Notes under the pieces: model-generated
Told to the model about the DNA's origin: nothing
Databases searched by the model: none
What the model saw: only the letters and a program-made list of their open reading frames with translations
Made by a program: the position numbers and the translations under genes
Origin: CAVWGP01 sp963754645
Lineage (GTDB): Bacteria; Pseudomonadota; Alphaproteobacteria; Bin65
Direction: 5' to 3'
Assembly: GCA_963754645.1 (NCBI GenBank)
Contig: CAVWGP010000001.1
Coordinates: forward strand, 310,001 to 374,000
DNA length: 64,000 nt
Shown here: positions 6,774 through 16,012 of the stretch, one piece after another
Position numbering within the stretch: position 1 is the first letter of the stretch
How the letters are laid out: each line of letters begins with the position of its first letter

Positions 6774-9225
6774 ATGACCGACTCTTCGCTCCCGTCCCAA
6801 GCCCGCGTCGTCGTCATCGGCGGCGGCATCGTCGGGTGCTCGGTCGCCTATCATTTGACCAAGCTCGGCTGGCGCGATGTCGCGGTGCTGGAACAGGGTC
6901 GGCTTTCGGGCGGCACGACGTGGCACGCGGCGGGCCTCGTCGGCCAGCTTCGCGCGCATTCGAACATGACGCGCCTGATCCGCTACAGCACCGAGCTGTA
7001 CGCGCGGCTCGAAGCCGAGACCGGGCTTGCCACGGGCTGGAAGCAATGCGGCAGCCTCGCCGTGGCGCGGACGCCGGAGCGCATGACGGTACTCCGCCGC
7101 ATGGCGGCGATGGCGGCAGGACAGGGCGTCGCCTGCGAGCTGCTGAGCGCGAGCCAATGCGCGGCGAAATGGCCGATCATGCGCAGCGACGATCTCGCCG
7201 GCGGCGCCTGGCTGCCGGGCGACGGCAAGGCCAACCCGACCGATTTGACGCAAGCGCTCGCCAAGGGCGCGCGCAACGGCGGCGCGCGGATCTTCGAGAA
7301 GGCGCGCGTCACCGCGATCGAAACCCGCAATGGCGCGGTCGCCGGCGTCGTCACGGACCGGGGCGCGATCAAGGCCGAGATCGTCGTCAATTGCGCCGGC
7401 CAATGGGCCAGGCAAGTCGGGCGCTTGTGCGGCGTTGCCGTGCCGATGCATTCCGCCGAACATATGTACATCGTGACCAAGCGCATCGACGGCGTCGCCG
7501 CCGATCTTCCGGTGATGCGCGACCCGGACGGCTACATTTACTTCAAGGAAGAAGTCGGCGGCCTCGTCATGGGCGGCTTCGAACCGGCGGCCAAACCCTG
7601 GGGCATGGGCGGCATTCCGGCGGATTTCGAATTTCAACTGCTGCCCGACGATTGGGATCAATTCGAAGTCCTCATGCGCAGCGCGCTGCATCGCGTGCCC
7701 GCGCTCGAGACGCGCCGAGATCCGCCAGTTCGTCAACGGCCCCGAATGTTTCACGCCGGACAACAATTTCATTCTCGGCGAGGCGCCCGAGCTCAAGAAT
7801 TTTTTCGTCGGCGCCGGATTCAATTCCGCCGGCATCGCCAGCGCCGGCGGCGCCGGCAAGGCGTTGGCCGAATGGATCGTGGAAGGCGCGCCGACGCTCG
7901 ATCTGTGGCCGGTCGATATCCGCCGCTTCGCGCGCTTCCACGGCAACGACGCCTGGCTGCACGACCGCGTCAAGGAAACGCTCGGCCTGCATTATGCGAT
8001 GCCGTGGCCCAACCGCGAACTCGAATCGGCGCGCCCGCTACGCCGCTCGCCGCTCTACGACCGGCTGAAAGCCAAGGGCGCGTGCTTCGGCAGCAAGATG
8101 GGCTGGGAGCGGCCCAACTGGTTCGCGCCGGCGGGGACGACGCCCGAAATGAATTATTCCTTCGGCCGGCAGAATTGGTTCGCGGCCTCCGCCGCCGAGC
8201 ACCGCGCCGCGCGCGAAGCCGTTGCCGCGTTCGATCTCACCTCTTTCGCGAAATTCTTGCTGCAAGGGCGCGACGCCGAAGCGGCGCTGCAGTGGCTTTG
8301 CTGCAACGATGTCGCCGTGCCGGCGGGGCGCATGGTCTACACCGGAATGCTCAACGCGCGCGGCGGCTATGAAAGCGACCTGACCGTCACCCGCCTGGCG
8401 CCCGACCGCTTTCTCATCGTCACCGGCTCGGCGCAAGCGACGCGCGACGCCGATTGGATCCGCCGCAACATCGACCCTGCGGCGCACGCGACGCTGACCG
8501 ACGTCACCTCGGCCTATGCCGTGATCGCGGTGATGGGCCCGCGCGCGCGCGACCTGCTCGGGCGCGTGACGCACGCCGATCTTTCCGATGCGGCCTTTCC
8601 CTTCGCGACGATGCGCGAGATCGGTCTCGGTTACGCGACCGTGCTGGCCGGGCGCATGACCTATGTCGGCGCGCTCGGTTGGGAGCTCTATGTGCCGGCC
8701 GAATTCGCCGCCGCGGTTTACGACACTTTATCGGAGGCCGGCGCCGATCTCGGCCTCATGGACGCCGGCTACTACGCGCTCGATTCGCTGCGCATCGAAA
8801 AAGCCTATCGCGCCTGGGGCCGCGAGGTGACGCCGGACCTGACGCCCTGGGAAGCCGGGCTCGGTTTCACCGTGAAACCCGACAAGCCGGGCGGTTTCAT
8901 CGGGCGCGAAGCGCTCGTCCGGCAGCGTGCCGCCGGCACCAAGCGCCGCATCGTTTCCTTCACGCTTGACGATCCCGAGCCGATCGCCTGGGGTGGCGAG
9001 TTGGTTCTGCGCGACGGCAAGCCCGCGGGCGAAATCACGTCGGCCGCCTACGGCCACAGCGTGGGGCGCACGGTGATGCTGGGACTCGTCCACGACGACG
9101 GTCGGGCGATCGGCGCGACGTCGTTGGCGCCACGCGGCTGGGAAATCGACATTGCCGGCCAGCGCGTTTCCGCGACGCTCCACCTCCGCGCGCCGTTCGA
9201 TCCCGAAAGCAAACGGATACGCTGA
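6774..9225 (+). pseudogene. FAD-dependent dehydrogenase with GcvT domain (dimethylglycine/sarcosine dehydrogenase-like), frameshifted
   Basis: The gene starts at ATG 6774 after GAGGGA. It runs through an N-terminal FAD domain (VVVIGGGIVGCSVAYHL; TTWHAAGL, the site of covalent histidyl-FAD in dimethylglycine dehydrogenases). It loses frame near 7713: after HRVPALE the sequence continues one frame over as AEIRQFVNGPECFTPD and stays open to the stop at 9225, through the GcvT part (NWFAPAGTT, GALGWELYVPAE). Removing one C at about 7713 restores a protein of about 816 residues, the normal family length, collinear with the paralogue at 1-1905. Both halves are otherwise well preserved, so this may be a sequencing error or a very recent mutation. 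It ends 2 bases from the convergent Na/Pi transporter gene. Confidence 0.85.
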
Positions 9226-9227
9226 CG

Positions 9228-10943
9228 TCAGGACGGCTGCGGCCGGCGGCTTGCGGCGACCGCGTGGCCGTTGCCGTTGGCCGGCGCCGCAACCGGATCG
9301 CCGACGAGGCGCGATTGCAGGAGCGCGCCCGCTTCTTCCAGGATCGGATAGGCCACCGAGGTGAGGTGGCTGTTGATGCGCTTCAGGTCGCGCACGATAT
9401 CGAGATGGATCGCGCTGGTCTCGATCAATTCGGGCCGGCCCTCGCGCAGGCGGGCAAAGTGCTTGTCCGCGGTCGCGAACTCGGCTTCGCGCAGCAGCGC
9501 CTTTTCCGCCAAGAGGCGGCGAGCCAATTTTTCGTCGTGCGACATGAAGACGTTGAAGGCGAGCTTCATGTTTTCGGCGACCCGGCCGTGGAAGGCCCGC
9601 AACTCCTCGCGCCCTTCGGCCGAGAAAGCCACTTGGTTGCGGATTTTCTTGGCCGCCAGCTCCATCAGGTTCTTGTCGATGATGTCGCCGATATGCTCGA
9701 GGTTGGTCGTGAACGTGAGGATATCGACATGGCGGCGGCTTTCCGCCTCGTCGAGCCCGGTGCGCGAGACCTGGATGAGATAGAGCTTGATCGCCTCATG
9801 CAGCCGGTCGACCGCGTTGTCGGCGTTTTCGACCTCGCGCTGCAGCTTCGAGTCGTCGCGCTCGAACACGACCATGGCGAGACGCAGCATTTCGGCGACG
9901 CGGTCGCCGAGATTGAGCGTCTCGCGCGCGGCGCAGGCCAGCGCTTCGGACGGGTGCTCGATCGCCGCCGGATCGAGATAGCGCGGCCGGCCCGGGTCTT
10001 CGGCTTGCGCCCGATCGGGCAGCAGCCGCTTCGTCGCCCGATCGACAAGGGAAACGAGCGGCAGGAACAGTGCGGCGACGAAAAGGTTGAACGCGACATG
10101 GCCGTTGACGACGATTCGCGCCGGATCGCTTTCGATCTTGGACAGCAGGCTGGCCGCATGATCGAGAAAGGGCAGCAGGACAAGCGCGCCTGCCGCGCGC
10201 ATCACAAGGTTGCCGAGCGGCACGCGCCGGGCCGGCGGCGGCGCGCCCGATTGATCCAGCAGCGGCGCCAGCGCGCCGCCGATATTGGCGCCCAGCACGA
10301 GCGCCAGTGCCGCCGTTATATCGAGACCGTTCATCGCCGTCAGCGTCATCACGAACAGCACGACGGCGAGCGACGAATGGGCGAGCCAGGTGAGCACGGC
10401 GGCGACAAGAAGCGCCAGAACCGGCTCGCTCGCGAGCGAGCGCATGACGATGCCGAAGGCGGGCGACTCGCGCAGCGGCATCGCGGCGTCGCCGATCAGG
10501 CGCAGCGCCAGGAACATGAGGCCGATGCCGATGAAGATGCGCGAAATGTGGCGCGTGCGCTCGCCTTTGGCCGCTAGAAACGTGAAGGTGCCGGCCGCCA
10601 CGAGCAGCGGCGCGAGCCATTCGACCCGCACCGAGAATATCTGCGCCACCACGGCCGAGCCGACATCGGCGCCGAGCATGATGGCGAAAGCGACGCTGCC
10701 GACGACGAGCGCGCGCGCGGCGAAGGACGAAACGATCATCGCCGTCGCCGTGCTGCTTTGCAGAAGCGCCGTGATGGCGAAACCGCAAGCGAAAGCGCTG
10801 AGGCGATTTTGCATGCCGACCGTGAGCATGCGGCGCAGACCGGCGCCGAAGGCGCGCGTCATCCCCGTGCGCACCATGCGCACGCCCCACAGCAGCAGCG
10901 CAATGCCGCCGACGAGATGGATGAGGAGCGCCGTGCCGTTCAT
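9228..10943 (-). CDS. Na/Pi cotransporter family protein with C-terminal PhoU-like domain
   Basis: The 571-residue membrane protein has the duplicated Na/Pi-cotransport repeats, each with its glutamine/serine signature (ALLQSSTATAMIV near 60; LAHSSLAVVLFVM near 205). Eight or more hydrophobic segments run to about residue 330. A helical PhoU-like domain (about 350-540, with LEHIGDIIDKNLMELA) follows. This NptA/YjbB-type architecture moves inorganic phosphate across the inner membrane; E. coli YjbB is reported to export it. It lies downstream of the LysR gene in the same direction, with 141 bases between, and next to a pathway that releases phosphate from phosphonates. A possible Pho box lies 84 bases upstream of its start. 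Direction of transport is not decided by sequence. Confidence 0.9.
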   Translation of the reverse strand: MNGTALLIHLVGGIALLLWGVRMVRTGMTRAFGAGLRRMLTVGMQNRLSAFACGFAITALLQSSTATAMIVSSFAARALVVGSVAFAIMLGADVGSAVVAQIFSVRVEWLAPLLVAAGTFTFLAAKGERTRHISRIFIGIGLMFLALRLIGDAAMPLRESPAFGIVMRSLASEPVLALLVAAVLTWLAHSSLAVVLFVMTLTAMNGLDITAALALVLGANIGGALAPLLDQSGAPPPARRVPLGNLVMRAAGALVLLPFLDHAASLLSKIESDPARIVVNGHVAFNLFVAALFLPLVSLVDRATKRLLPDRAQAEDPGRPRYLDPAAIEHPSEALACAARETLNLGDRVAEMLRLAMVVFERDDSKLQREVENADNAVDRLHEAIKLYLIQVSRTGLDEAESRRHVDILTFTTNLEHIGDIIDKNLMELAAKKIRNQVAFSAEGREELRAFHGRVAENMKLAFNVFMSHDEKLARRLLAEKALLREAEFATADKHFARLREGRPELIETSAIHLDIVRDLKRINSHLTSVAYPILEEAGALLQSRLVGDPVAAPANGNGHAVAASRRPQPS

Positions 10944-11001
10944 GAAAGCCGAGTCAACTCGAAATTCGTTTCAACTTGTCGCAGCAAAGGATTGTAAATC
11001 C

Positions 11002-11010
11002 TTATCCACA
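11002..11010 (+). promoter_or_regulatory. single consensus DnaA-box sequence
   Basis: TTATCCACA, the perfect DnaA box, occurs once between the Na/Pi transporter and LysR genes. No second box or AT-rich unwinding region accompanies it, so it is not evidence of an origin. It could be chance, or a DnaA-titrating or regulatory site. Confidence 0.25.
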
Positions 11011-11026
11011 GCCACAACAAATTGAT

Positions 11027-11044
11027 GTTACAGATTAATGACAT
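11027..11044 (-). promoter_or_regulatory. candidate Pho box upstream of the Na/Pi transporter
   Basis: On the minus strand this reads ATGTCATTAATCTGTAAC. Compared with the PhoB direct repeat CTGTCAT-N4-CTGTCAC/T, 11 or 12 of 14 informative positions match, and the 4-base spacer is AT-rich as expected. It points toward the transporter start at 10943. A convincing -10 at the usual distance was not seen. Confidence 0.45.
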
Positions 11045-11084
11045 CGGAAATACATATAGAACGTCAATGCGGCGTTAATGAGAC

Positions 11085-11963
11085 CTATTTTTCGATCTGC
11101 CCGGCGAGCGCCGTCGCGATGTCGAGAAAGGCGCGAACCAGCGCCAGGCGCCGGCGCTCCTGCAGGCAGATAACGTACTCGGCGACGCCGAGATCGGCGC
11201 CGCCGACATCGAGCGGATGGAAGCGCTCGTCCTGCCCGTATTCGCTTTCGAAGACGACGCCGATGCCGAAACCGGCGGCCACGGCCTCGCGCACCCCCTC
11301 GCGCGTCTGGACCTCGACGATGACGCCGGGCTTGATCTCCTCCGCCGCCAGGGTTTGTTCGAACACTTCGCGCGTGATCGAGCCGCGCTCGCGGAGCACC
11401 AGTTCCTGATCTTTCAGCTCGCCGATGGCGATGCGCCGCCGCCGCGCCCAGGGATGATCGCGCGGCACGAACAAGACGAGACGATCGGTGCGGAATTGCA
11501 TGGTGTGCAGCCGCGGATCCGAGGTCAGCTTGGCCATCACCGCCACATCGGCCTCGTAGTCGAGAAGCTGCTTCAGCACGGTCGCCGAATTGCCGATACT
11601 GAGCGAGAAAGACAGCCCGCCATGCCGCTGTTTGAGCTGCGCGAGAATGGGCATGACGTGATAGGCGCTGTCGGCCGCGACCCGCAGATGGCCGCGCAGC
11701 AGCGCCTTGGTGCCCGAGAGCAGCGACTGCGCTTCGACCTCGATCTGGAACAGGCGCTGGGTGATGGCGAACAAGTTCTGCCCGATATCGGTGAGCTGCG
11801 CGCCGCGCCCGCGCCGTTCGAACAGGCGCACGCGATAGGTTACTTCGAGCGCCTTGACCTGGCCCGACAAGGTCGGCTGGCTGACATTGGCCTCGCGCGC
11901 CGCCTTGGTGAAACTGCGTTCTTGGGCGACGTGATGGAACGCTCGCAATTGCGTCAGGTTCAT
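11085..11963 (-). CDS. LysR-family regulator of aminoethylphosphonate catabolism
   Basis: The product is a typical LysR regulator of 292 residues: winged helix-turn-helix (about 1-60: LTQLRAFHHVAQERSFTKAA, then VSQPTLSGQVKALE) followed by a periplasmic-binding-like effector domain. It is transcribed away from phnW across a roughly 110-base divergent region, the arrangement of LysR genes associated with 2-aminoethylphosphonate clusters (TIGR03339 type). I chose the ATG giving MNLTQLRAF because the family starts there; an ATG five codons upstream (11978) is the alternative. It probably activates the phn operon in response to a phosphonate rather than to phosphate starvation, so the genes could be used for carbon and nitrogen as well as phosphorus. 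Confidence 0.9.
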   Translation of the reverse strand: MNLTQLRAFHHVAQERSFTKAAREANVSQPTLSGQVKALEVTYRVRLFERRGRGAQLTDIGQNLFAITQRLFQIEVEAQSLLSGTKALLRGHLRVAADSAYHVMPILAQLKQRHGGLSFSLSIGNSATVLKQLLDYEADVAVMAKLTSDPRLHTMQFRTDRLVLFVPRDHPWARRRRIAIGELKDQELVLRERGSITREVFEQTLAAEEIKPGVIVEVQTREGVREAVAAGFGIGVVFESEYGQDERFHPLDVGGADLGVAEYVICLQERRRLALVRAFLDIATALAGQIEK

Positions 11964-11993
11964 ATCGGGCCCCGGCATAGTATCGTCTAACTC

Positions 11994-12013
11994 TATATCA
12001 CAAATTCCATATA
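11994..12013. promoter_or_regulatory. candidate LysR-type operator in the divergent LysR-phnW region
   Basis: TATAT-N10-ATATA, an interrupted dyad, lies in the only AT-rich part of the divergent intergenic region. LysR regulators bind such T-N11-A type dyads. The assignment rests on position and symmetry only. Confidence 0.35.
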
Positions 12014-12072
12014 TCTATTTGAATTATGCAACCCCGCTCGGCACCATGGCGGCCTGCCAACCGAGGATGACG

Positions 12073-13227
12073 ATGCCCGAGACCCGCATGCACAAAGCAG
12101 CCTCCGAAACCGGCGACGCTCTTTTGCTGACGCCAGGTCCGCTGACAACGTCCAAGAGCGTCAAGCAAGCGATGGTGCATGATTGGGGTTCGCGCGACGC
12201 GGCCTTCATGAAGATCAATCGCGGCGTGCTCGACCGCATCGCGGCGATCGCCGGCGGCGGCGAGGATTACGTCACCGTCGGCATGCAGGGCAGCGGCACC
12301 TTCGCGGTCGAGGCCATGCTGACGAGCTTCGTGCCGCGCACCGGCAAGGTCGTCTTGCTCATCAACGGCGCCTATGGCCACCGCGCGGCGAAAATCTGCC
12401 AGATCGCCGGGCGCGCCGCGATCAAGCTCGAAACGCCGGAAGATACGCCGCCCGATCTCGCCAAGCTCGAGGCCGCGCTCGCCGATGCAACCGTCACCCA
12501 CGTGTTCGCCGTCCATTGCGAAACCACCAGCGGCATTCTCAATCCGATCGAGGAAATCGCCGCCCTGTGCCGCAAGCGCGGCAAGCGCCTGCTGGTCGAT
12601 GCGATGAGCGCGTTCGGCGCGATCGCGCTCGATGCGCGCGAAACCGGCTACGATGCCCTCGCCGCATCGAGCAACAAGTGCCTCGAAGGCGTGCCCGGCA
12701 TGGGCTTCGTCGTGTGCCGCCGCGGAGCGCTGGCGGAATGCCGCGGCAACGCGACCACGCTCGTGCTCGACCTCCACGACCAGCACGAGGCGATGCAGAA
12801 GACCGGCCAATGGCGCTTCACGCCGCCGATCCACGTGATCGTCGCCCTGCACCAGGCGATCGACGAGTTCCAGGCCGAAGGCGGCGTTGCCGGGCGCGGC
12901 GGGCGCTATACCCAGAATTGCCGCATCCTGATCGACGGCATGCGCGCGCTCGGCTTCAAGACGCTGCTGCCCGACCGGCTGCAGGCGCCGATCATCGTCA
13001 CCTTCCACATGCCGCAGGATCCGAATTTTCAGTTCCAGACCTTCTACGACCGGCTCAAGGACCGCGGCTACGTCATCTATCCCGGCAAGCTCACCGTCGC
13101 CGACAGTTTCCGCATCGGCTGCATCGGCCGCATCGGCGCGGAACACATGCGCGGCGTGCTGGCCGCGATCCGCGAGATTCTCGCCGAGATGGGCGCCGAT
13201 CGCCTGGCGCCCAAGGAAGCCGCGTGA
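12073..13227 (+). CDS. phnW: 2-aminoethylphosphonate--pyruvate transaminase
   Basis: PhnW converts 2-aminoethylphosphonate and pyruvate into phosphonoacetaldehyde and alanine with PLP. The product is a class V aminotransferase of about 384 residues. It has the N-terminal LLLTPGPLTTS, the substrate loop MQGSGTFAVEAML, VDAMSAFGAI, and the PLP lysine in AASSNKCLEGVPG (near 201). Of several in-frame starts, the ATG at 12073 has the best ribosome site (GAGG, 6 bases before) and gives the usual family N-terminus. The stop overlaps the phnA start (TGATG), so the first step is translationally coupled to the last step of the pathway. Confidence 0.95.
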   Translation: MPETRMHKAASETGDALLLTPGPLTTSKSVKQAMVHDWGSRDAAFMKINRGVLDRIAAIAGGGEDYVTVGMQGSGTFAVEAMLTSFVPRTGKVVLLINGAYGHRAAKICQIAGRAAIKLETPEDTPPDLAKLEAALADATVTHVFAVHCETTSGILNPIEEIAALCRKRGKRLLVDAMSAFGAIALDARETGYDALAASSNKCLEGVPGMGFVVCRRGALAECRGNATTLVLDLHDQHEAMQKTGQWRFTPPIHVIVALHQAIDEFQAEGGVAGRGGRYTQNCRILIDGMRALGFKTLLPDRLQAPIIVTFHMPQDPNFQFQTFYDRLKDRGYVIYPGKLTVADSFRIGCIGRIGAEHMRGVLAAIREILAEMGADRLAPKEAA

Positions 13228-14477
13228 TGGACCGGCGCGCGATCGGCGCCGTCACGGTCAACGGCCGGCGCTACCGGGCGCCGCCCGGTCCCACCGTCGT
13301 CGTCTGCGTCGACGGTTCGGAGCCGGGCTATATCGAAGAGGCGGTGCGCGCCGGCGTGGCGCCGTGGTTCGGCCGCGTCATGAAGGATGGAACCAATCTG
13401 CTCGCCGATTGCGTCGTGCCGAGCTTCACCAATCCCAACAATCTTTCGATCGTCACCGGGGCGCCGCCCGCGGTGCACGGGATTTGCGGCAATTATTTCT
13501 TCGACCGCGAATCGAATAGCGAAGTGATGATGAACGATGCGAAATTTCTCCGCGCCGGCACGATCTTCCAGGCATTCCAGGACGCCGGCGCGACGGTCGC
13601 CATCGTTACCGCGAAGGACAAGTTGCGCGGCCTGCTCGGCAAAGGCCTTGCGTTGGGCCCGGGCCGCGCCTGCAGCTTTTCCTCGGAGAAGGCCGATCAT
13701 GCCACGGTGGAGAAGAACGGCATCGACGGCGTTCCGGCGCTGGTCGGCATGGCCGTACCCGATGTCTATAGCGCCGCGCTCAGCGAATTCGTGTTCGCCG
13801 CCGGCGCCAAGCTGATGCGGACGTGGCGGCCCGACATTCTCTATCTTTCGACCACCGATTACATCCAGCACAAGCACGCGCCGGGAACGCCCGTGGCCAA
13901 TGAATTCTACGCGATGATGGACCGCTACCTCGCCGAGCTCGACACGCTCGGCTGCACCATTGCCGTCACCGCCGATCACGGCATGAATGCCAAGCACGAC
14001 GCGGCGACGAAACAACCCGACGTCGTCTATCTCCAGGACCAGCTCGACGCCTGGTACGGCGCCGCCGCGATGCGCGTCATCCTGCCGATCACCGATCCCT
14101 ACGTCGTGCATCACGGCGCGCTCGGCTCTTTCGCCGTCGTCTATTTGCCGGAAACGGCCGATCGCGCCGAGGTCCGCCGCCGCGTCGCGGCGCTCCCCGG
14201 CATCGTCGAAGCGCTCGACCGCGACGAGGCGTGCCGCCGCTTCGAGCTGCCGCCCGACCGCGTCGGCGATCTCGTCATTGTTTCGGCCAAGCACAAAGTC
14301 ATCGGCACCAGCCGCGCGCGCCACGATCTTTCGGGCCTGACCGAGCCGCTGCGCTCGCATGGCGGCATCTCGGAGCAGTCCGTGCCGCTCATTCTCAATC
14401 GCCGCGCCGAATGGCCGAAAGGCGCGCGCCTGCGGAATTTCGACGCCTTCGACCTCGCGCTCAACCGCGTGCATTAG
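13227..14477 (+). CDS. phnA: phosphonoacetate hydrolase
   Basis: The 416-residue product belongs to the alkaline phosphatase superfamily. It carries the nucleophile threonine in SFTNPNNLSIVTG (near 67), metal-binding DYIQHKHAPG (near 212) and TADHGMNAKHD (near 250), and a C-terminal SHGGISEQSVPL. Together these are the PhnA phosphonoacetate hydrolase pattern; the enzyme cleaves the C-P bond of phosphonoacetate to acetate and phosphate using two zinc ions. It overlaps phnW by one base and precedes phnY by 11 bases. With phnW and phnY it forms the complete three-step phosphonoacetate route described in Sinorhizobium. Confidence 0.93.
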   Translation: MDRRAIGAVTVNGRRYRAPPGPTVVVCVDGSEPGYIEEAVRAGVAPWFGRVMKDGTNLLADCVVPSFTNPNNLSIVTGAPPAVHGICGNYFFDRESNSEVMMNDAKFLRAGTIFQAFQDAGATVAIVTAKDKLRGLLGKGLALGPGRACSFSSEKADHATVEKNGIDGVPALVGMAVPDVYSAALSEFVFAAGAKLMRTWRPDILYLSTTDYIQHKHAPGTPVANEFYAMMDRYLAELDTLGCTIAVTADHGMNAKHDAATKQPDVVYLQDQLDAWYGAAAMRVILPITDPYVVHHGALGSFAVVYLPETADRAEVRRRVAALPGIVEALDRDEACRRFELPPDRVGDLVIVSAKHKVIGTSRARHDLSGLTEPLRSHGGISEQSVPLILNRRAEWPKGARLRNFDAFDLALNRVH

Positions 14478-14488
14478 GAAACGCCGCC

Positions 14489-15937
14489 ATGAACATCCAG
14501 ACCAAGCCCGCTGTCCGCCACGAGGCGATGCGCATTGCCGGCAAGCGCGTCGATACCGCGGAGCGCATCGAGGTGCGCGATCCCTACACCAACGCCGTCG
14601 TCGGCAGCGTGCCGCGCGGCACCGCGGCGCACGCCAAGCAGGCTTTCGAAGCCGCGGCCAAATTCAAGCCGAAGCTCACGCGCTACGAGCGCCAGCGCAT
14701 CCTGATGAAAACCGGCGAAATTCTCGCATCGAAAAAGCAGGAACTCGCCGTGCTGATCACCGCCGAAACCGGCCTTAGCATGAAGGACTCGCTCTACGAG
14801 GTCGGACGCGCCTATGACGTGTTCACCCTGGCGGGCCAGCTCGCCATCAAGGACGACGGCGAAATTTTTTCTTGCGACATCACCCCGCACGGCAAGGCGC
14901 GGCGCATTTACACGACGCGCCAGCCGCTGCTCGGCGTCATCAGCGCGATCACGCCGTTCAATCATCCGCTCAACATGGTGGCGCACAAAATCGCGCCCGC
15001 CATCGCGACCAACAATCGCATCGTCGTCAAGCCGACGGAGCTGACGCCGCTCACGGCGCTGGCGCTGGCCGACGCGCTCTACGAGGCCGGATTGCCGCCC
15101 GAGATGCTCTCGGTCGTCACCGGCCTGCCGGCCGATCTCGGCGACGAGATGATCGTCAATCCGCATATCGACCTCATCACCTTCACGGGCAGCGTCGGCG
15201 TCGGCAAGTACATTGCCGCCAAAGCCGGCTATCGGCGCATCGTGCTCGAACTCGGCGGCAACGATCCGCTCATCGTGATGGAAGACGCGGATCTCGACAA
15301 GGCGGCGGAACTCGCGGTCGCCGGCGCCACCAAGAATTCGGGGCAGCGTTGCACCGCCGTCAAGCGCATTCTCGTCGTCGAGGAGATCGCCGATGCCTTT
15401 GCCGCGAAAGTCCTCGCCAAGGCCAAGCAGATCAAATACGGCGACCCCAAGGACCCCTCGACCGATCTCGGCACCGTCATCCATGAAAAGGCGGCGATGC
15501 AGTTCGAGCGCCGCGTCATCGACGCCGTCGCCAAGGGCGCCGTGCTGCTCTACGGCAATATCCGTCAAGGCGCGCTCTATTCGCCGACGGTCGTCGATCG
15601 CGTGCCTTACGATTGCGAGCTGGTGAAAGAGGAATCCTTCGGCCCGGTCATCCCGATGATCCGCGTCAAGGACATTGCCGACGCGATCCGCGTTTCGAAT
15701 TCGACCGTGTTCGGCTTGAGCTCGGGCGTGTGTACCGACCGCCTCGACTACATCACGCGTTTCATCGAGGAGCTTCACGTCGGCACGGTGAATATTTGGG
15801 AGGTGCCGGGCTATCGCATCGAAATGTCGCCCTTCGGCGGGATCAAGGATTCCGGCCTCGGCTACAAGGAAGGCGTCATCGAGGCGATGAAAAGCTACAC
15901 CAATGTGAAAACCTATTCCCTGCCTTGGCCGACTTGA
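14489..15937 (+). CDS. phnY: phosphonoacetaldehyde dehydrogenase
   Basis: The 482-residue NAD-dependent aldehyde dehydrogenase oxidises phosphonoacetaldehyde (from PhnW) to phosphonoacetate (for PhnA). The cofactor loop ITPFNHPLN, the catalytic glutamate in VLELGGNDP (near 253) and the catalytic cysteine in NSGQRCTAVKRI (near 287) are all present, and EESFGPVIPM follows. Context fixes the substrate: it is third in the phnW-phnA-phnY operon. A LysR activator stands upstream and a 2-aminoethylphosphonate-type ABC transporter follows. The phosphonatase gene phnX, the alternative fate of phosphonoacetaldehyde, is absent here. Confidence 0.93.
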   Translation: MNIQTKPAVRHEAMRIAGKRVDTAERIEVRDPYTNAVVGSVPRGTAAHAKQAFEAAAKFKPKLTRYERQRILMKTGEILASKKQELAVLITAETGLSMKDSLYEVGRAYDVFTLAGQLAIKDDGEIFSCDITPHGKARRIYTTRQPLLGVISAITPFNHPLNMVAHKIAPAIATNNRIVVKPTELTPLTALALADALYEAGLPPEMLSVVTGLPADLGDEMIVNPHIDLITFTGSVGVGKYIAAKAGYRRIVLELGGNDPLIVMEDADLDKAAELAVAGATKNSGQRCTAVKRILVVEEIADAFAAKVLAKAKQIKYGDPKDPSTDLGTVIHEKAAMQFERRVIDAVAKGAVLLYGNIRQGALYSPTVVDRVPYDCELVKEESFGPVIPMIRVKDIADAIRVSNSTVFGLSSGVCTDRLDYITRFIEELHVGTVNIWEVPGYRIEMSPFGGIKDSGLGYKEGVIEAMKSYTNVKTYSLPWPT

Positions 15938-16012
15938 GGCGATGCGCATGAAATGCCATGCTCGCCGGGGCGCGATGGAAAATTAGAAAGGCGCAAAGGA
16001 CGGGGGAACAGC

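Noticed and set aside
7705..7720. Programmed ribosomal frameshift in the dehydrogenase gene
   Set aside because: No slippery heptamer or downstream pseudoknot was seen, and similar +1 breaks occur elsewhere in the window.
9264..10577. Long plus-strand open frame across the Na/Pi transporter gene
   Set aside because: Antisense shadow. The minus-strand product has the family motifs and helices; the plus-strand translation is charged and featureless.
11002..11010. Replication origin suggested by a perfect DnaA box
   Set aside because: Only one box, no box cluster, no unwinding element and no dnaA, parAB or repABC gene nearby.
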